Assembly: GCA_963640555.1 (NCBI GenBank)
Contig: CAVHZB010000030.1
Span: 1-35,717, forward strand
Length of the DNA stretch: 35,717 bases
Reading direction: 5' to 3'
Source of the DNA: F23-B02 sp963640555
GTDB lineage: Bacteria > Bacillota > Clostridia > Oscillospirales > Oscillospiraceae
Shown: positions 7,967-14,939 of the stretch, in pieces
How positions within the stretch are numbered: the stretch's first letter is position 1
How the letters are laid out: every line of letters begins with the position of its first letter
The notes under the pieces: generated by a model
The model's database searches: none
What the model was told of the DNA's origin: nothing
What the model saw: only the letters and a program-made list of their open reading frames with translations
Translations under genes and position numbers: made by a program

Positions 7967-9157
7967 TCATCTTGCGTTATAAGCTTCAATGCCCTTTTTG
8001 AGCAGCTCCATGCAGCGGGTGATGTCCTTTTCGTTTATGACATACGCCATGCGGATCTCGTTAACGCCGGTGTGCGGGGTCTTATAAAAGCTCTCTGCGG
8101 GAGTAAACATGAGCGTATCGCCGTTATCGTCAAACTCCTCGAGCATCCATATCTGGAGCTTCTCCGCATCATCAACGGGCAGAGCGGCCATGACATAGAA
8201 CGCGCCCTTGGGCTCGGAATATACAACGCCGGGGATCTTCTTGAGTCCCTCGACGAGAGTGTCCTTACGGGCGCAGTATTCCTTGCGGACCGCATCGAAA
8301 TACTCGGGTCCCACGGTGTAGAGGGCAGCGGAGGCGACCTGATCTATGGTCGATGCGCACAGACGGCCCTGGCACCACTTCATTGCGTTGTTGTAGAGCT
8401 CCTTGTTTCTCGTTATGACGCAGCCGATGCGCGCGCCGCAGGCGGAAAAGCGCTTGGAAACGGAATCAATGACGACCACATTGTCCTCATAGCCCTCAAG
8501 CTGCAGAAGGCTCATGAGCTTTTCGCCGCCGTAAACGAACTCGCGGTAGACCTCGTCGCCGATAATAAACAGATCGTGCTCCTTGGCTATATCGGCCATG
8601 AGCTTGAGCTCCTCCTCGGTGAGGATGGTACCGGTGGGGTTGCCGGGGTTTGTGAACATTATGGCGCGGGTGTGCTCGTTGATGCATGCCTCGATGCGCT
8701 CGCGCACCGCGAACCTATAGCCCTCCTCGGGCTTGGTGGTGACGGGGCGGATGGTGGCGCCGGTGAGCGTTACGAAGGTCGAATAGTTGGGGTAGAACGG
8801 TTCCGGAACGATTATCTCATCGCCCTCGTCGAGGATGCAGGAGAGAGCTATCTGCAGCGCCTCGGAGCCGCCGGTGGTTATGAGCACCTGCTTGTCGGTT
8901 ATGGGTGCGCCGATCTTGCCGTAGTAGTTGACTATCGCATTGAGCATTTCAGGAACACCGTCGGACGGGGCATATGCCAGCACGGGCTGGGAGAAGTTTT
9001 TTACCGCCTCAAAATACGCTTCGGGTGTGGCAATATCGGGCTGACCGATGTTCAGGTGATATACCTTCTTGCCTTTTTTTACCGCTTCTGCGGCGTAGGG
9101 TGCAAACTTTCTCATCGGGGAAAGGCCGCACTTTTCGATCTTGCTTGAAAATTTCAT
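7967..9157 (-). CDS. PLP-dependent class I/II aminotransferase (aspartate aminotransferase-like)
   Basis: Fold-type I aminotransferase of about 396 residues. Motifs seen: YHLNIGQPDIATP near the N-terminus, the cofactor glycine loop TTGGSEALQIAL, NPGNPTGTILTEEEL (the Asn contacting the PLP ring region), GDEVYREFVYGG (PLP-pyridine Asp and Tyr), and SVSKRFSACGARIG, with the Schiff-base Lys and the phosphate-binding Arg. The Lys context differs slightly from the usual SFSKxF form but keeps the essential residues. Of two nearby ATGs, the downstream one has AAAGGAAG eight bases before it and is chosen. It has its own promoter, is convergent with truA and is downstream of the methionine transporter operon. 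The amino-acid specificity cannot be assigned from sequence alone. Confidence 0.9.
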   Translation of the reverse strand: MKFSSKIEKCGLSPMRKFAPYAAEAVKKGKKVYHLNIGQPDIATPEAYFEAVKNFSQPVLAYAPSDGVPEMLNAIVNYYGKIGAPITDKQVLITTGGSEALQIALSCILDEGDEIIVPEPFYPNYSTFVTLTGATIRPVTTKPEEGYRFAVRERIEACINEHTRAIMFTNPGNPTGTILTEEELKLMADIAKEHDLFIIGDEVYREFVYGGEKLMSLLQLEGYEDNVVVIDSVSKRFSACGARIGCVITRNKELYNNAMKWCQGRLCASTIDQVASAALYTVGPEYFDAVRKEYCARKDTLVEGLKKIPGVVYSEPKGAFYVMAALPVDDAEKLQIWMLEEFDDNGDTLMFTPAESFYKTPHTGVNEIRMAYVINEKDITRCMELLKKGIEAYNAR

Positions 9158-9204
9158 TGACGAGCTTCCTTTCATATATACTTAAGTGGTCAAATTCCAT
9201 GAAC

Positions 9205-9233
9205 ATTCTAACACCGCGATTGAGCATATTCAA
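9205..9233 (-). promoter_or_regulatory. Promoter of the aminotransferase gene
   Basis: On the minus strand TTGAAT (9228-9233), a 17-base spacer and TAGAAT (9205-9210), with TGT directly before the -10. The start codon is about 47 bases downstream. Confidence 0.75.
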
Positions 9234-9283
9234 CAGTTTGCCGGTAAAAAAGATTGATATTTTTGCCACATTTAGCAAATGCA

Positions 9284-9319
9284 AAGGCACCCCGCAGAGA
9301 GATATCCGCAGGGTGCCTT
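9284..9319 (-). terminator. Terminator of the metQNI operon
   Basis: A nine-base-pair outer stem AAGGCACCC/GGGTGCCTT with extra inner GC pairing lies about 30 bases after the metI stop. The T-run on the minus strand is broken (TTTGCATTT), so termination may be partial. Confidence 0.65.
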
Positions 9320-9348
9320 CAATATTTATTATAGTATGATCTGACAGA

Positions 9349-10047
9349 CTATTTCAGGCGCTTATCGCTGCGCCGTGCAAGACATGTTCCGAGGCTCTGG
9401 AAAAGCTGTACGAGGATGATGAGCAGGATGACGGCGACTACCATAATGAGATACTTGTAGCGGTAGTAGCCGTAATCTATGGCGATCTTGCCGAGTCCGC
9501 CGCCGCCGATGATGCCGCTCATCGCCGAATAGCTGAGGATGGTGGTAAGGGCGATGGTGATATTCTGTATCAGCGAGGGCACGCTCTCGGGGATCATGAC
9601 CTTGCAGATAATTTGCAGGGGCGACGCGCCCATGCTCTGCGCGGCTTCAATGATGTTTCCGTCAAGCTCGCGCAGACTGCTCTCTACGAGCCTTGCGACA
9701 AACGGGAATGCCGCCGCAACCAGCGGGACGATGGTCGCCGTCGTGCCGACGGCAGTACCTATGAGCGCTCGGGAGATAGGAAGGACCATTATCATCAATA
9801 TGAGAAAGGGTATCGAGCGCAGAAGATTTATTATAACATTCAGCAGACGCATGACCCAGCCCGGCAGCGGCAGAACGCCGTCCTTTTCGCCGGCGACAAG
9901 CAGCACGCCGAGCGGCAGTCCGATAACGAGAGAAAGTGCGGTGCTTAAGACGGTGACATAAAATGTCTCCCACAGTGCGGTCGGAAAGGTCGGCAGGATA
10001 TCGAGCAGTCCCTGTATTGAGGTCTCCGAAAAAAGATCACTGTACAT
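9349..10047 (-). CDS. metI: D-methionine ABC transporter, permease MetI
   Basis: Inner-membrane permease of the MetNIQ methionine importer, 232 residues with about five hydrophobic membrane segments. The cytoplasmic coupling (EAA) loop is clear: EAAQSMGASPLQIICKVMIP (residues about 135-154). Other family features are WETFYVTVLSTALSLVIGLPLG near the N-terminus and SYSAMSGIIGGGGLGKIAIDYGYYRY toward the end. The start overlaps the metN stop by 11 bases, which indicates translational coupling. It is the last gene of the metQ-metN-metI operon. Methionine specificity rests on MetN and MetQ homology. Confidence 0.94.
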   Translation of the reverse strand: MYSDLFSETSIQGLLDILPTFPTALWETFYVTVLSTALSLVIGLPLGVLLVAGEKDGVLPLPGWVMRLLNVIINLLRSIPFLILMIMVLPISRALIGTAVGTTATIVPLVAAAFPFVARLVESSLRELDGNIIEAAQSMGASPLQIICKVMIPESVPSLIQNITIALTTILSYSAMSGIIGGGGLGKIAIDYGYYRYKYLIMVVAVILLIILVQLFQSLGTCLARRSDKRLK

Positions 10048-11044
10048 TGCCGTCTACCTCCTCTGCCGTGACATTTGCAACGGATGAAATGAACTTCAGC
10101 GCACGCTCATACTGCGCGCTCGGGATGCCTATGAGCAGGCTGCCGTAGACTTCCTCGGACAGCTTCTGCGTCGAGGCAGAAATAACATTGCAGAATATGC
10201 TCTCCTCCGACGCCAAACGCGCAACGAGCGGTATCGCGGTCGTCCGGCTGTCGCGGAAGATAAGCCTGACGCGGCGCTCTGCCTTGGGGTCGGAGACCAT
10301 TTCGTCAACGCCGCCGGGAAATACGAGTCTGCGTCCCGCTGCGGACTTGGGTGCCGCAAACACCGCGGCGACCAGCCCCTCCTCCGCGACCATGCCGTCA
10401 TCGAGGATGGCAACATGGCTGCACACCTCTTTTACGACGCTCATCTGATGAGTGATTATAACAACGGTTATGCCGAGCTTCCGGTTTATATCCTTTATGA
10501 GCTCGAGTATCTGGTGCGTTGTTTTCGGGTCGAGGGCGCTTGTGGCCTCGTCGCAGAGCAGCACCTTCGGATCCGTTGCAAGCGCGCGGGCTATCGCCAC
10601 GCGCTGCTGCTGACCGCCGGATAGCTGTGCGGGGTAGGCATTTGCCTTATCCGGCAGTCCGACGAGCTCAAGAAGCTCCTTGGCTCTTTTCACCGCGTCG
10701 GACTTCTTGACTCCGGCAAGCTCCATCGGGAAGCACACATTCTTAAGGCAGGTGCGCTGCATGAGCAGGTTAAAGTGCTGGAATATCATCGTTATGCTGC
10801 GCCGCGCCTCGCGAAGCTGCGCCGCGCTCATGGTATCGAGCCGCTCGCCGTTGACTATTATTTCGCCGCTCGTCGGCTTTTCCAAAAGGTTTATACAGCG
10901 AACGAGCGTGCTCTTACCCGCACCGGACATACCGATGATACCGTATATGTCCCCGTCCTGAATACTCAGGGAGACGTTTTTGAGTGCGTCCACCTCTCCC
11001 GTTCCGGAATCGAATGTCTTGCTTACATTTCTAAGTTCGATCAA
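10037..11044 (-). CDS. metN: Methionine ABC transporter, ATP-binding protein MetN
   Basis: ATPase subunit of the methionine importer, 335 residues. Walker A is GMSGAGKSTL (38-47), the Q-loop region is MIFQHFNLL, the signature is LSGGQQQRVAIARALA, Walker B is VLLCDEATSALD and the switch His follows in VVIITHQMSVV. After residue about 255 there is a C-terminal domain typical of the NIL domain, which in E. coli MetN binds methionine and inhibits transport (trans-inhibition). Its presence supports methionine specificity. It lies 29 bases after the metQ stop and overlaps metI. Confidence 0.95.
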   Translation of the reverse strand: MIELRNVSKTFDSGTGEVDALKNVSLSIQDGDIYGIIGMSGAGKSTLVRCINLLEKPTSGEIIVNGERLDTMSAAQLREARRSITMIFQHFNLLMQRTCLKNVCFPMELAGVKKSDAVKRAKELLELVGLPDKANAYPAQLSGGQQQRVAIARALATDPKVLLCDEATSALDPKTTHQILELIKDINRKLGITVVIITHQMSVVKEVCSHVAILDDGMVAEEGLVAAVFAAPKSAAGRRLVFPGGVDEMVSDPKAERRVRLIFRDSRTTAIPLVARLASEESIFCNVISASTQKLSEEVYGSLLIGIPSAQYERALKFISSVANVTAEEVDGNVQ

Positions 11045-11073
11045 TTTGCGTCTCCCCTTTTTTCGTGCTTGCC

Positions 11074-11955
11074 TTACTTGCCGCTTACAGCGTCCAGAGT
11101 GGTCTGGGTGCCGCCGTACAGACCCATGGGCTCGACATGGATTGCTGCCACGGAGACGATATGGGTGCCGTTTTCGGCATTGAAGTCATCGAGGTAGGGG
11201 GTGTGCTGGAAGTAGTTTGCAAGAACGGTGCCGTCTTCGACGACATTGTTGGGAATCACATAATCGCTGTAGGTCTGGATCTCAAGGGTGATGTCCTTTG
11301 CTGCGAGTATCTCCTTTGCGACCTCAAGGATCTCGGCGTGAGGAGTTACGGATGCCGCAACGGTAATGGTGGTGCCTGCGAGGGCTGCATAGTCAACGGA
11401 GCTGTCATAGCCGTCGGTGAGGCTGTCTACTACGGAAACGACGGAGCCTTCGTACTTCTCCTCGATGAAGTCCGCTACCTGCTTGCTCTCGAGAGCTGCC
11501 TTGAGTGCCTTGACGGCGTCGGTCCCTTCGTTGCCTTCCTTGACTGCGAGGATGTTGCTGTATGCAGAGGAGGAGCCCTCCTTGAACAGGGAGTCCTTAA
11601 CAGGGTTGAGACCGGCGTTTATTGCGTAGTTGCTGTTGATGACTGCGTAGTCAACATCGGGCAGGAGCTGGGGGATGGCTGCGGCCTCGGCCTCGACGAT
11701 CTCGACGTTGTAGGGGTTATCTACGATGTCGTTCTTGGTTGCGGTGATGCCTGCGCCGTCCTTGAGGGTGATGATGCCGGCCTCCTGGAGCAGGAGCAGG
11801 GCACGCGCTTCATTGGTGGTGTCGTTGGGAACTGCGATCTTGATAACGGAAGAGCTGTCGTCGGCGGAGTCGCCGCCGCTCTTTGAGCAGGCTGCGAGGC
11901 TGAATGCGAGGACTACTGCAAGTGCAAGTGCGATTATTTTAGTGAAGTTTTTCAT
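11074..11955 (-). CDS. metQ: Methionine-binding lipoprotein MetQ, halves in swapped (circularly permuted) order
   Basis: NlpA/MetQ-family lipoprotein of 293 residues, but its parts are rearranged. Residues 1-23 are a signal peptide with lipobox LAAC. Residues about 37-176 match the usual C-terminal half of MetQ: IAVPNDTTNEARALLLLQ, AGITATKNDIVDNP, AVINSNYAINAGLNP and FIEEKYEGSVV. A linker of about 18 residues follows. Residues about 196-293 match the usual N-terminal half: ITVAASVTPHAEILEVAKE, SDYVIPN, ANYFQHTPYLDDFN, VEPMGLYGG and a final TTLDAVSGK that in normal MetQ leads straight into IAVPND. The ligand-binding pieces are all present, so a functional permuted protein is likely. The start has AAGGAG eight bases upstream; longer in-frame starts lie inside the leader RNA. 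First structural gene of the operon, behind an attenuator. Confidence 0.93.
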   Translation of the reverse strand: MKNFTKIIALALAVVLAFSLAACSKSGGDSADDSSSVIKIAVPNDTTNEARALLLLQEAGIITLKDGAGITATKNDIVDNPYNVEIVEAEAAAIPQLLPDVDYAVINSNYAINAGLNPVKDSLFKEGSSSAYSNILAVKEGNEGTDAVKALKAALESKQVADFIEEKYEGSVVSVVDSLTDGYDSSVDYAALAGTTITVAASVTPHAEILEVAKEILAAKDITLEIQTYSDYVIPNNVVEDGTVLANYFQHTPYLDDFNAENGTHIVSVAAIHVEPMGLYGGTQTTLDAVSGK

Positions 11956-11957
11956 TT

Positions 11958-12053
11958 TTAATTTCTCCTTAAAAGTTTTTGATGTGTTGTCGTCTTGTGA
12001 ATGATAATGTCCTCTGTGTCCCGGGGACACATTCGCTTTACCGGCCATTTCAT
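11958..12053 (-). CDS. Possible second upstream ORF before metQ
   Basis: A 31-codon frame starting at ATG 12051-12053 with AAAGGAG nine bases upstream and ending in TAA two bases before the metQ ATG. The peptide is polar and contains a Met-Cys pair at residues 8-9. It would be transcribed only when the upstream attenuator is read through, and its stop position would allow translational coupling to metQ. The region also contains a near-perfect dyad GTGTCCC-C-GGGACAC at 12016-12030. There is no homology support, so it is tentative. Confidence 0.3.
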   Translation of the reverse strand: MKWPVKRMCPRDTEDIIIHKTTTHQKLLRRN

Positions 12054-12092
12054 ACGGCACATCTCCTTTCGGGTCGAAATAATCGGGATAAC

Positions 12093-12128
12093 AAAAAACA
12101 GCGGAAGGTCATCGACCTTCCGCTGTTT
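12093..12128 (-). terminator. Attenuator terminator in the metQNI leader
   Basis: A perfect 15-base-pair stem AAACAGCGGAAGGTC with its complement around a three-base loop, followed on the minus strand by TTTTTT. It stands between the Met-rich leader peptide and metQ, 138 bases before the metQ start, so it must be bypassed for metQNI expression. Confidence 0.93.
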
Positions 12129-12150
12129 GCTATCCTTAAGAGGCTCGGCT

Positions 12151-12264
12151 CTAAGCCGTCAAACAGGCGCCGGAAAGTTCCAGACCGAAGTGAGCGCGAC
12201 GAAGCATGCACATGCGGCACATGCACATGTACATCATCATCATGTTGCTGCTCAGCTTCTTCAT
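12151..12264 (-). CDS. Met/Cys-rich leader peptide of the metQNI attenuator
   Basis: A 37-residue ORF with GAAGG six bases before its ATG, starting about 50 bases downstream of a near-consensus promoter. Residues 8-20 read MMMMYMCMCRMCM, so 8 of 13 are Met and 3 are Cys. No long homologous protein is suggested. The frame is open further upstream to 12372, but that extension would start upstream of the promoter. The ORF ends 22 bases before the terminator stem, and its last codons contain the antiterminator arm. By analogy with trp, his or leu leader peptides (established knowledge), ribosomes stalling on Met codons when Met-tRNA is scarce would favour read-through into metQNI. The function is inference from arrangement. 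Confidence 0.85.
   Translation of the reverse strand: MKKLSSNMMMMYMCMCRMCMLRRAHFGLELSGACLTA
12160..12178 (-). promoter_or_regulatory. Antiterminator 5' arm within the leader-peptide gene
   Basis: The minus-strand segment ACTTTCCG-GCGC-CTGTTTG can pair with the terminator 5' arm (12115-12129) over 8 plus 7 base pairs, including one G-U pair, with only the GCGC bulged. This pairing excludes the terminator. The arm lies about nine codons after the last Met codon, so a ribosome stalled on the Met codons leaves it free, and a ribosome at the leader stop codon covers it. Confidence 0.8.
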
Positions 12265-12313
12265 GGATGCCTTCTGCCTTTCTTTCAAAATCCGTCTTTG
12301 TTTCGACGGGGGC

Positions 12314-12342
12314 ATATTAGCGCCGTCCGCCGGATTTGTCAA
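12314..12342 (-). promoter_or_regulatory. Strong promoter of the metQNI leader
   Basis: On the minus strand TTGACA (12337-12342), a 17-base spacer and TAATAT (12314-12319). It lies just after the stop of the EamA gene, which shows that the metQNI leader is an independent transcription unit. Confidence 0.9.
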
Positions 12343-12368
12343 GCGCTTTTTTGCTGTTTTTACGATTA

Positions 12369-13250
12369 TCACAAATTTTTTTGACCGGAAGCGGTCAATT
12401 TTATGCTTTTTTGGGGTGTTTTCAGCTCCCCTATGAGCGCACCGCCGACTATAAGCACCGCGCCGAGCACCTGCACTGAGCTCATCGTCTCATTCAAAAT
12501 GAGTGCCGAGAGCAGCACCGCCGACAGCGGCTCAAGGTATCCGCACACGGCCACGGTCTGCGCGGGCAGCGAGACGATCGACGAAAAATACAGATAACAC
12601 GCTATCCCCGTGTTCACAAAGCCAAGCAGCAGTATCGGCAGAAGGTCGGAGCTCTCTATATCCATGGAAAAGCCCTGCCGCGCACCGATGTATATAACGA
12701 CTGCCGCGGTCGTGAAGAGCATCTGCACCGTGGCGTTCTCCTCGCCGTTTATATCGCGCACGAGCTTGTTTGAAAGCACCATCACCGCATATGCCACGGC
12801 CGACAGTGCGGCACAGATGATACCGAAAACGCTGACGCCGCCCGCAACGGCCCTGCCGCTTATCAGCACCGCGCCCGTAAGTGCAAGAACGAGCGCGGCA
12901 AGCTTTTTTGCGGTGAGCTTTTCCTTGAGCACCGCCGGCGAAAGCGCGATGACTATAGCCGGTCCCGTATAGTTTATCAGCATTCCGAGGCTCACGCCTA
13001 TCTGCTTGTATGCCTCGAAAAGGAGCAGCCAGTCAGCTGCCATTGCAGCACCGGAGAGCGCAAGCAGCCGCATATCGCGGCGATTCTTAAGTCCTGTGAA
13101 CCGCTTGCCGCCCAGCAGAAAGAATGCCGTCAGCAGCGCGCTGCCCAGCACCGAGCGCAGCAGCACTATCTGTCCGCTGTCAAGCCCTATAAAGCTTGCG
13201 ACTACGCCGTTGGCACCGAACAGCAGCAGTCCGGCAAGATATTTTTTCAT
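12369..13250 (-). CDS. EamA/DMT-superfamily transporter
   Basis: Drug/metabolite transporter of 293 residues with about ten hydrophobic segments, arranged as two EamA repeats (approximately residues 5-135 and 140-275). Typical features are the ILLRSVLGSALL-like second helix, MLINYTGPAIVIALSPAVLKEKLTAKKLAALVLALTG closing the first repeat, and PLSAVLLSALILNETMSSVQVLGAVLIVGGAL closing the second. Members export amino acids or other metabolites; the substrate is not deducible. Its last codons form a small TTGACCG/CGGTCAA hairpin. It follows the YbaK-type gene by 47 bases and is transcribed in the same direction, so co-transcription is likely. Confidence 0.9.
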   Translation of the reverse strand: MKKYLAGLLLFGANGVVASFIGLDSGQIVLLRSVLGSALLTAFFLLGGKRFTGLKNRRDMRLLALSGAAMAADWLLLFEAYKQIGVSLGMLINYTGPAIVIALSPAVLKEKLTAKKLAALVLALTGAVLISGRAVAGGVSVFGIICAALSAVAYAVMVLSNKLVRDINGEENATVQMLFTTAAVVIYIGARQGFSMDIESSDLLPILLLGFVNTGIACYLYFSSIVSLPAQTVAVCGYLEPLSAVLLSALILNETMSSVQVLGAVLIVGGALIGELKTPQKSIKLTASGQKNL

Positions 13251-13297
13251 TGCGTTTTGCCCCTTCCGGATTCATATTCCGCATAATATTGCCGCGC

Positions 13298-13837
13298 TCA
13301 AAAGGCTATTGAAGCATAGTCGTGACAGGTGTACGGCAGAAAGCGCTCAAGAAGGTCTGTCGTCCTGAATTTTACAAAGCCCGTGGGAGTACCGTCGGAG
13401 CAGGCAAAAAACTCATCCGACAGCACGTCCTTATCGAAGACCATGTGTACCCTCCGTGCGCCCGGCAGCAGCGCGCCGAGCACCGTCGCCGCGCCGACCT
13501 TGACTCCGAGCAGCTCCTCCAGCTTATCGCTCGGCGCAAAAGATACGCGCGAGATCCCGAGTGCGGCGGAAAAATCATGGCTCCTGAACGCCTTGCCGCC
13601 GGTGGTTATAAACAGATAAAACTCCGTCTGCCTGCGGTCGCACAGCAGCAGGGTCTTCACTATCTTCGCTCCGAGCCCATCGTCAATCAGCGCGCACTTT
13701 TCCATTGATATCGCCTCGTCGGTGTCGACCCGCTCATAGCTTATCCCAAGCTTTTCAAACGCTTCATACGCCAGACGCTGCACCTCATTTTTAAAGCTCT
13801 CCGGCGCGGTGCTCATGCATTCGCTTACATAAAACAC
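13298..13837 (-). CDS. YbaK/ProX-type aminoacyl-tRNA editing protein
   Basis: Free-standing YbaK/aminoacyl-tRNA-synthetase-associated domain, 179 residues. The features match ProXp/PrdX-type deacylases that clear Ala-tRNAPro: KIVKTLLLCDRRQTEFYLFITTG, with the conserved Lys after KTLLL; ISRVSFAPSDKLEELLGVKVGAATVLGAL, with the family Gly-x-x-[ST]-x-x-x-Leu block; and VHMVFDKDVLSDEFFACSDG toward the end. The start is GTG at 13835-13837 with GGGAGAG seven bases upstream. A shorter ATG start seven codons in is possible. It is divergent from a LysR regulator that may control it and the exporter downstream. The tRNA substrate is family inference. Confidence 0.85.
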   Translation of the reverse strand: MFYVSECMSTAPESFKNEVQRLAYEAFEKLGISYERVDTDEAISMEKCALIDDGLGAKIVKTLLLCDRRQTEFYLFITTGGKAFRSHDFSAALGISRVSFAPSDKLEELLGVKVGAATVLGALLPGARRVHMVFDKDVLSDEFFACSDGTPTGFVKFRTTDLLERFLPYTCHDYASIAF

Positions 13838-13952
13838 AATTCATCTCTCCCTTGCAAAAGCGCTGGATATGTTGTAACATAAGAGCAGATATTTGAAAAG
13901 CGAATGTTTGTAATATTAACTATCACAATTTCAGATATAAGAGGCATAAAAA

Positions 13953-14819
13953 ATGGATATGAACATTTCAAAATACCTCGCGTTCGTGACGACCGTTGAG
14001 TACGGCAGCTTCACGCGGGCATCCGAGATCCTCAGCTACTCGCAGTCGGGCATCAGCCGCATGATCGCGGATCTTGAGCACGAGTGGAGTCTGTCGCTTT
14101 TGGAGCGCGGCAGGCAGGGCGTGCGCCTGACCTCCGACGGTGAGCGGCTGCTGCCGTATGCAAAGCGGCTGTGCTCGGAGTACTCTCTGCTGCAGACTCA
14201 GGTCGACGAGCTGCGCGGCGTGCGTTCGGGCACCATCCGCATCGGCGCAATATCGAGCATCGCCTCGCACTGGCTGCCGAACATCATAAGGGCGTTTCAG
14301 ACCGACTATCCCGGCATCGACTATGAGCTGACCATCGGTGGCTATGCCGAGCTGGGTCAATGGGTGCGAGATGGCACGGTAGACTGCGCGTTTACAAGCC
14401 TTATCTGCTCCGACGAGCTTGACAGCATCCCGCTTGAGGAGGATCGCTACCTCGCTGTTCTGCCCAAGGGGCACGAGCTTGCGCGCCTCGACACCGTGCC
14501 GATAGCAAGTCTGTGCTCCGAGCCGTTCATGCTGCTTGAAAACGCCGCAAGTCACGATGTATCCGAGCTTTTCAAAAAAAACGGGCTCAGGCTGCGCGTT
14601 CATTTCACGACATGGGAGGACTATGCGATAATGTCCATGGTCGAGAGCGGCTTCGGTGTCGGCATGCTGCCGGAGCTCATACTCAGGCGCATAGTTTACG
14701 ACATTGAGATACGGCCTACGGACAAGACCGTCACGCGCTCACTCGGCGTTATTCTGCGCGACCGGCGCAGCGCACCGAGCGCGGTGAAGAAGTTCTTGGA
14801 ATATGTTGACAGGCGATAA
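13953..14819 (+). CDS. LysR-family transcriptional regulator
   Basis: Full-length LysR regulator of 288 residues. The N-terminal HTH (residues 5-64) is clear: KYLAFVTTVEYGSFTRASEIL then SQSGISRMIADLEHEWSLSLLER. The effector domain follows with GTIRIGAISSIASHWLPNIIRAFQ, LPKGHELARLDTVPI and VESGFGVGMLPELIL. A GAGG lies about nine bases before the ATG. It is transcribed away from the YbaK-type gene with 115 bases between them. That arrangement usually means the regulator acts on the divergent promoter, but no clear T-N11-A box can be singled out. The inducer is unknown. Confidence 0.92.
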   Translation: MDMNISKYLAFVTTVEYGSFTRASEILSYSQSGISRMIADLEHEWSLSLLERGRQGVRLTSDGERLLPYAKRLCSEYSLLQTQVDELRGVRSGTIRIGAISSIASHWLPNIIRAFQTDYPGIDYELTIGGYAELGQWVRDGTVDCAFTSLICSDELDSIPLEEDRYLAVLPKGHELARLDTVPIASLCSEPFMLLENAASHDVSELFKKNGLRLRVHFTTWEDYAIMSMVESGFGVGMLPELILRRIVYDIEIRPTDKTVTRSLGVILRDRRSAPSAVKKFLEYVDRR

Positions 14820-14879
14820 AACAAACTGCCGGAGCGGCATACCGAAAAAGCAGCTCGGCATGCCAAAAAAGTAACCGAC

Positions 14880-14908
14880 TTGCCTTTTCGCTTTATTTGG
14901 GATAGAAT
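14880..14908 (+). promoter_or_regulatory. Promoter of galE
   Basis: TTGCCT (14880-14885), a 17-base spacer and TAGAAT (14903-14908), about 31 bases before the galE start. A hairpin GGCAT-A-CCGA...TCGG-C-ATGCC at 14836-14864 precedes it but has no T run. Confidence 0.75.
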
Positions 14909-14939
14909 GAGATCAACATTTCTTTAAAGGAGAAAAAAT

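Noticed and set aside
11956..12342. SAM-I riboswitch or Met T-box before metQ
   Set aside because: No conserved SAM-I core or T-box TGGNACCGCGG sequence is visible on the minus strand; the leader is fully explained by a leader ORF, antiterminator and terminator.
12265..12372. Longer 73-codon form of the Met-rich leader ORF
   Set aside because: The extra codons would include the promoter's -35 and -10, so they cannot be on the transcript; the ATG at 12264 has its own ribosome site.
14836..14864. Intrinsic terminator between the LysR gene and galE
   Set aside because: A hairpin exists, but it is followed by AAAAAA on the plus strand rather than a T run, so termination is not supported.
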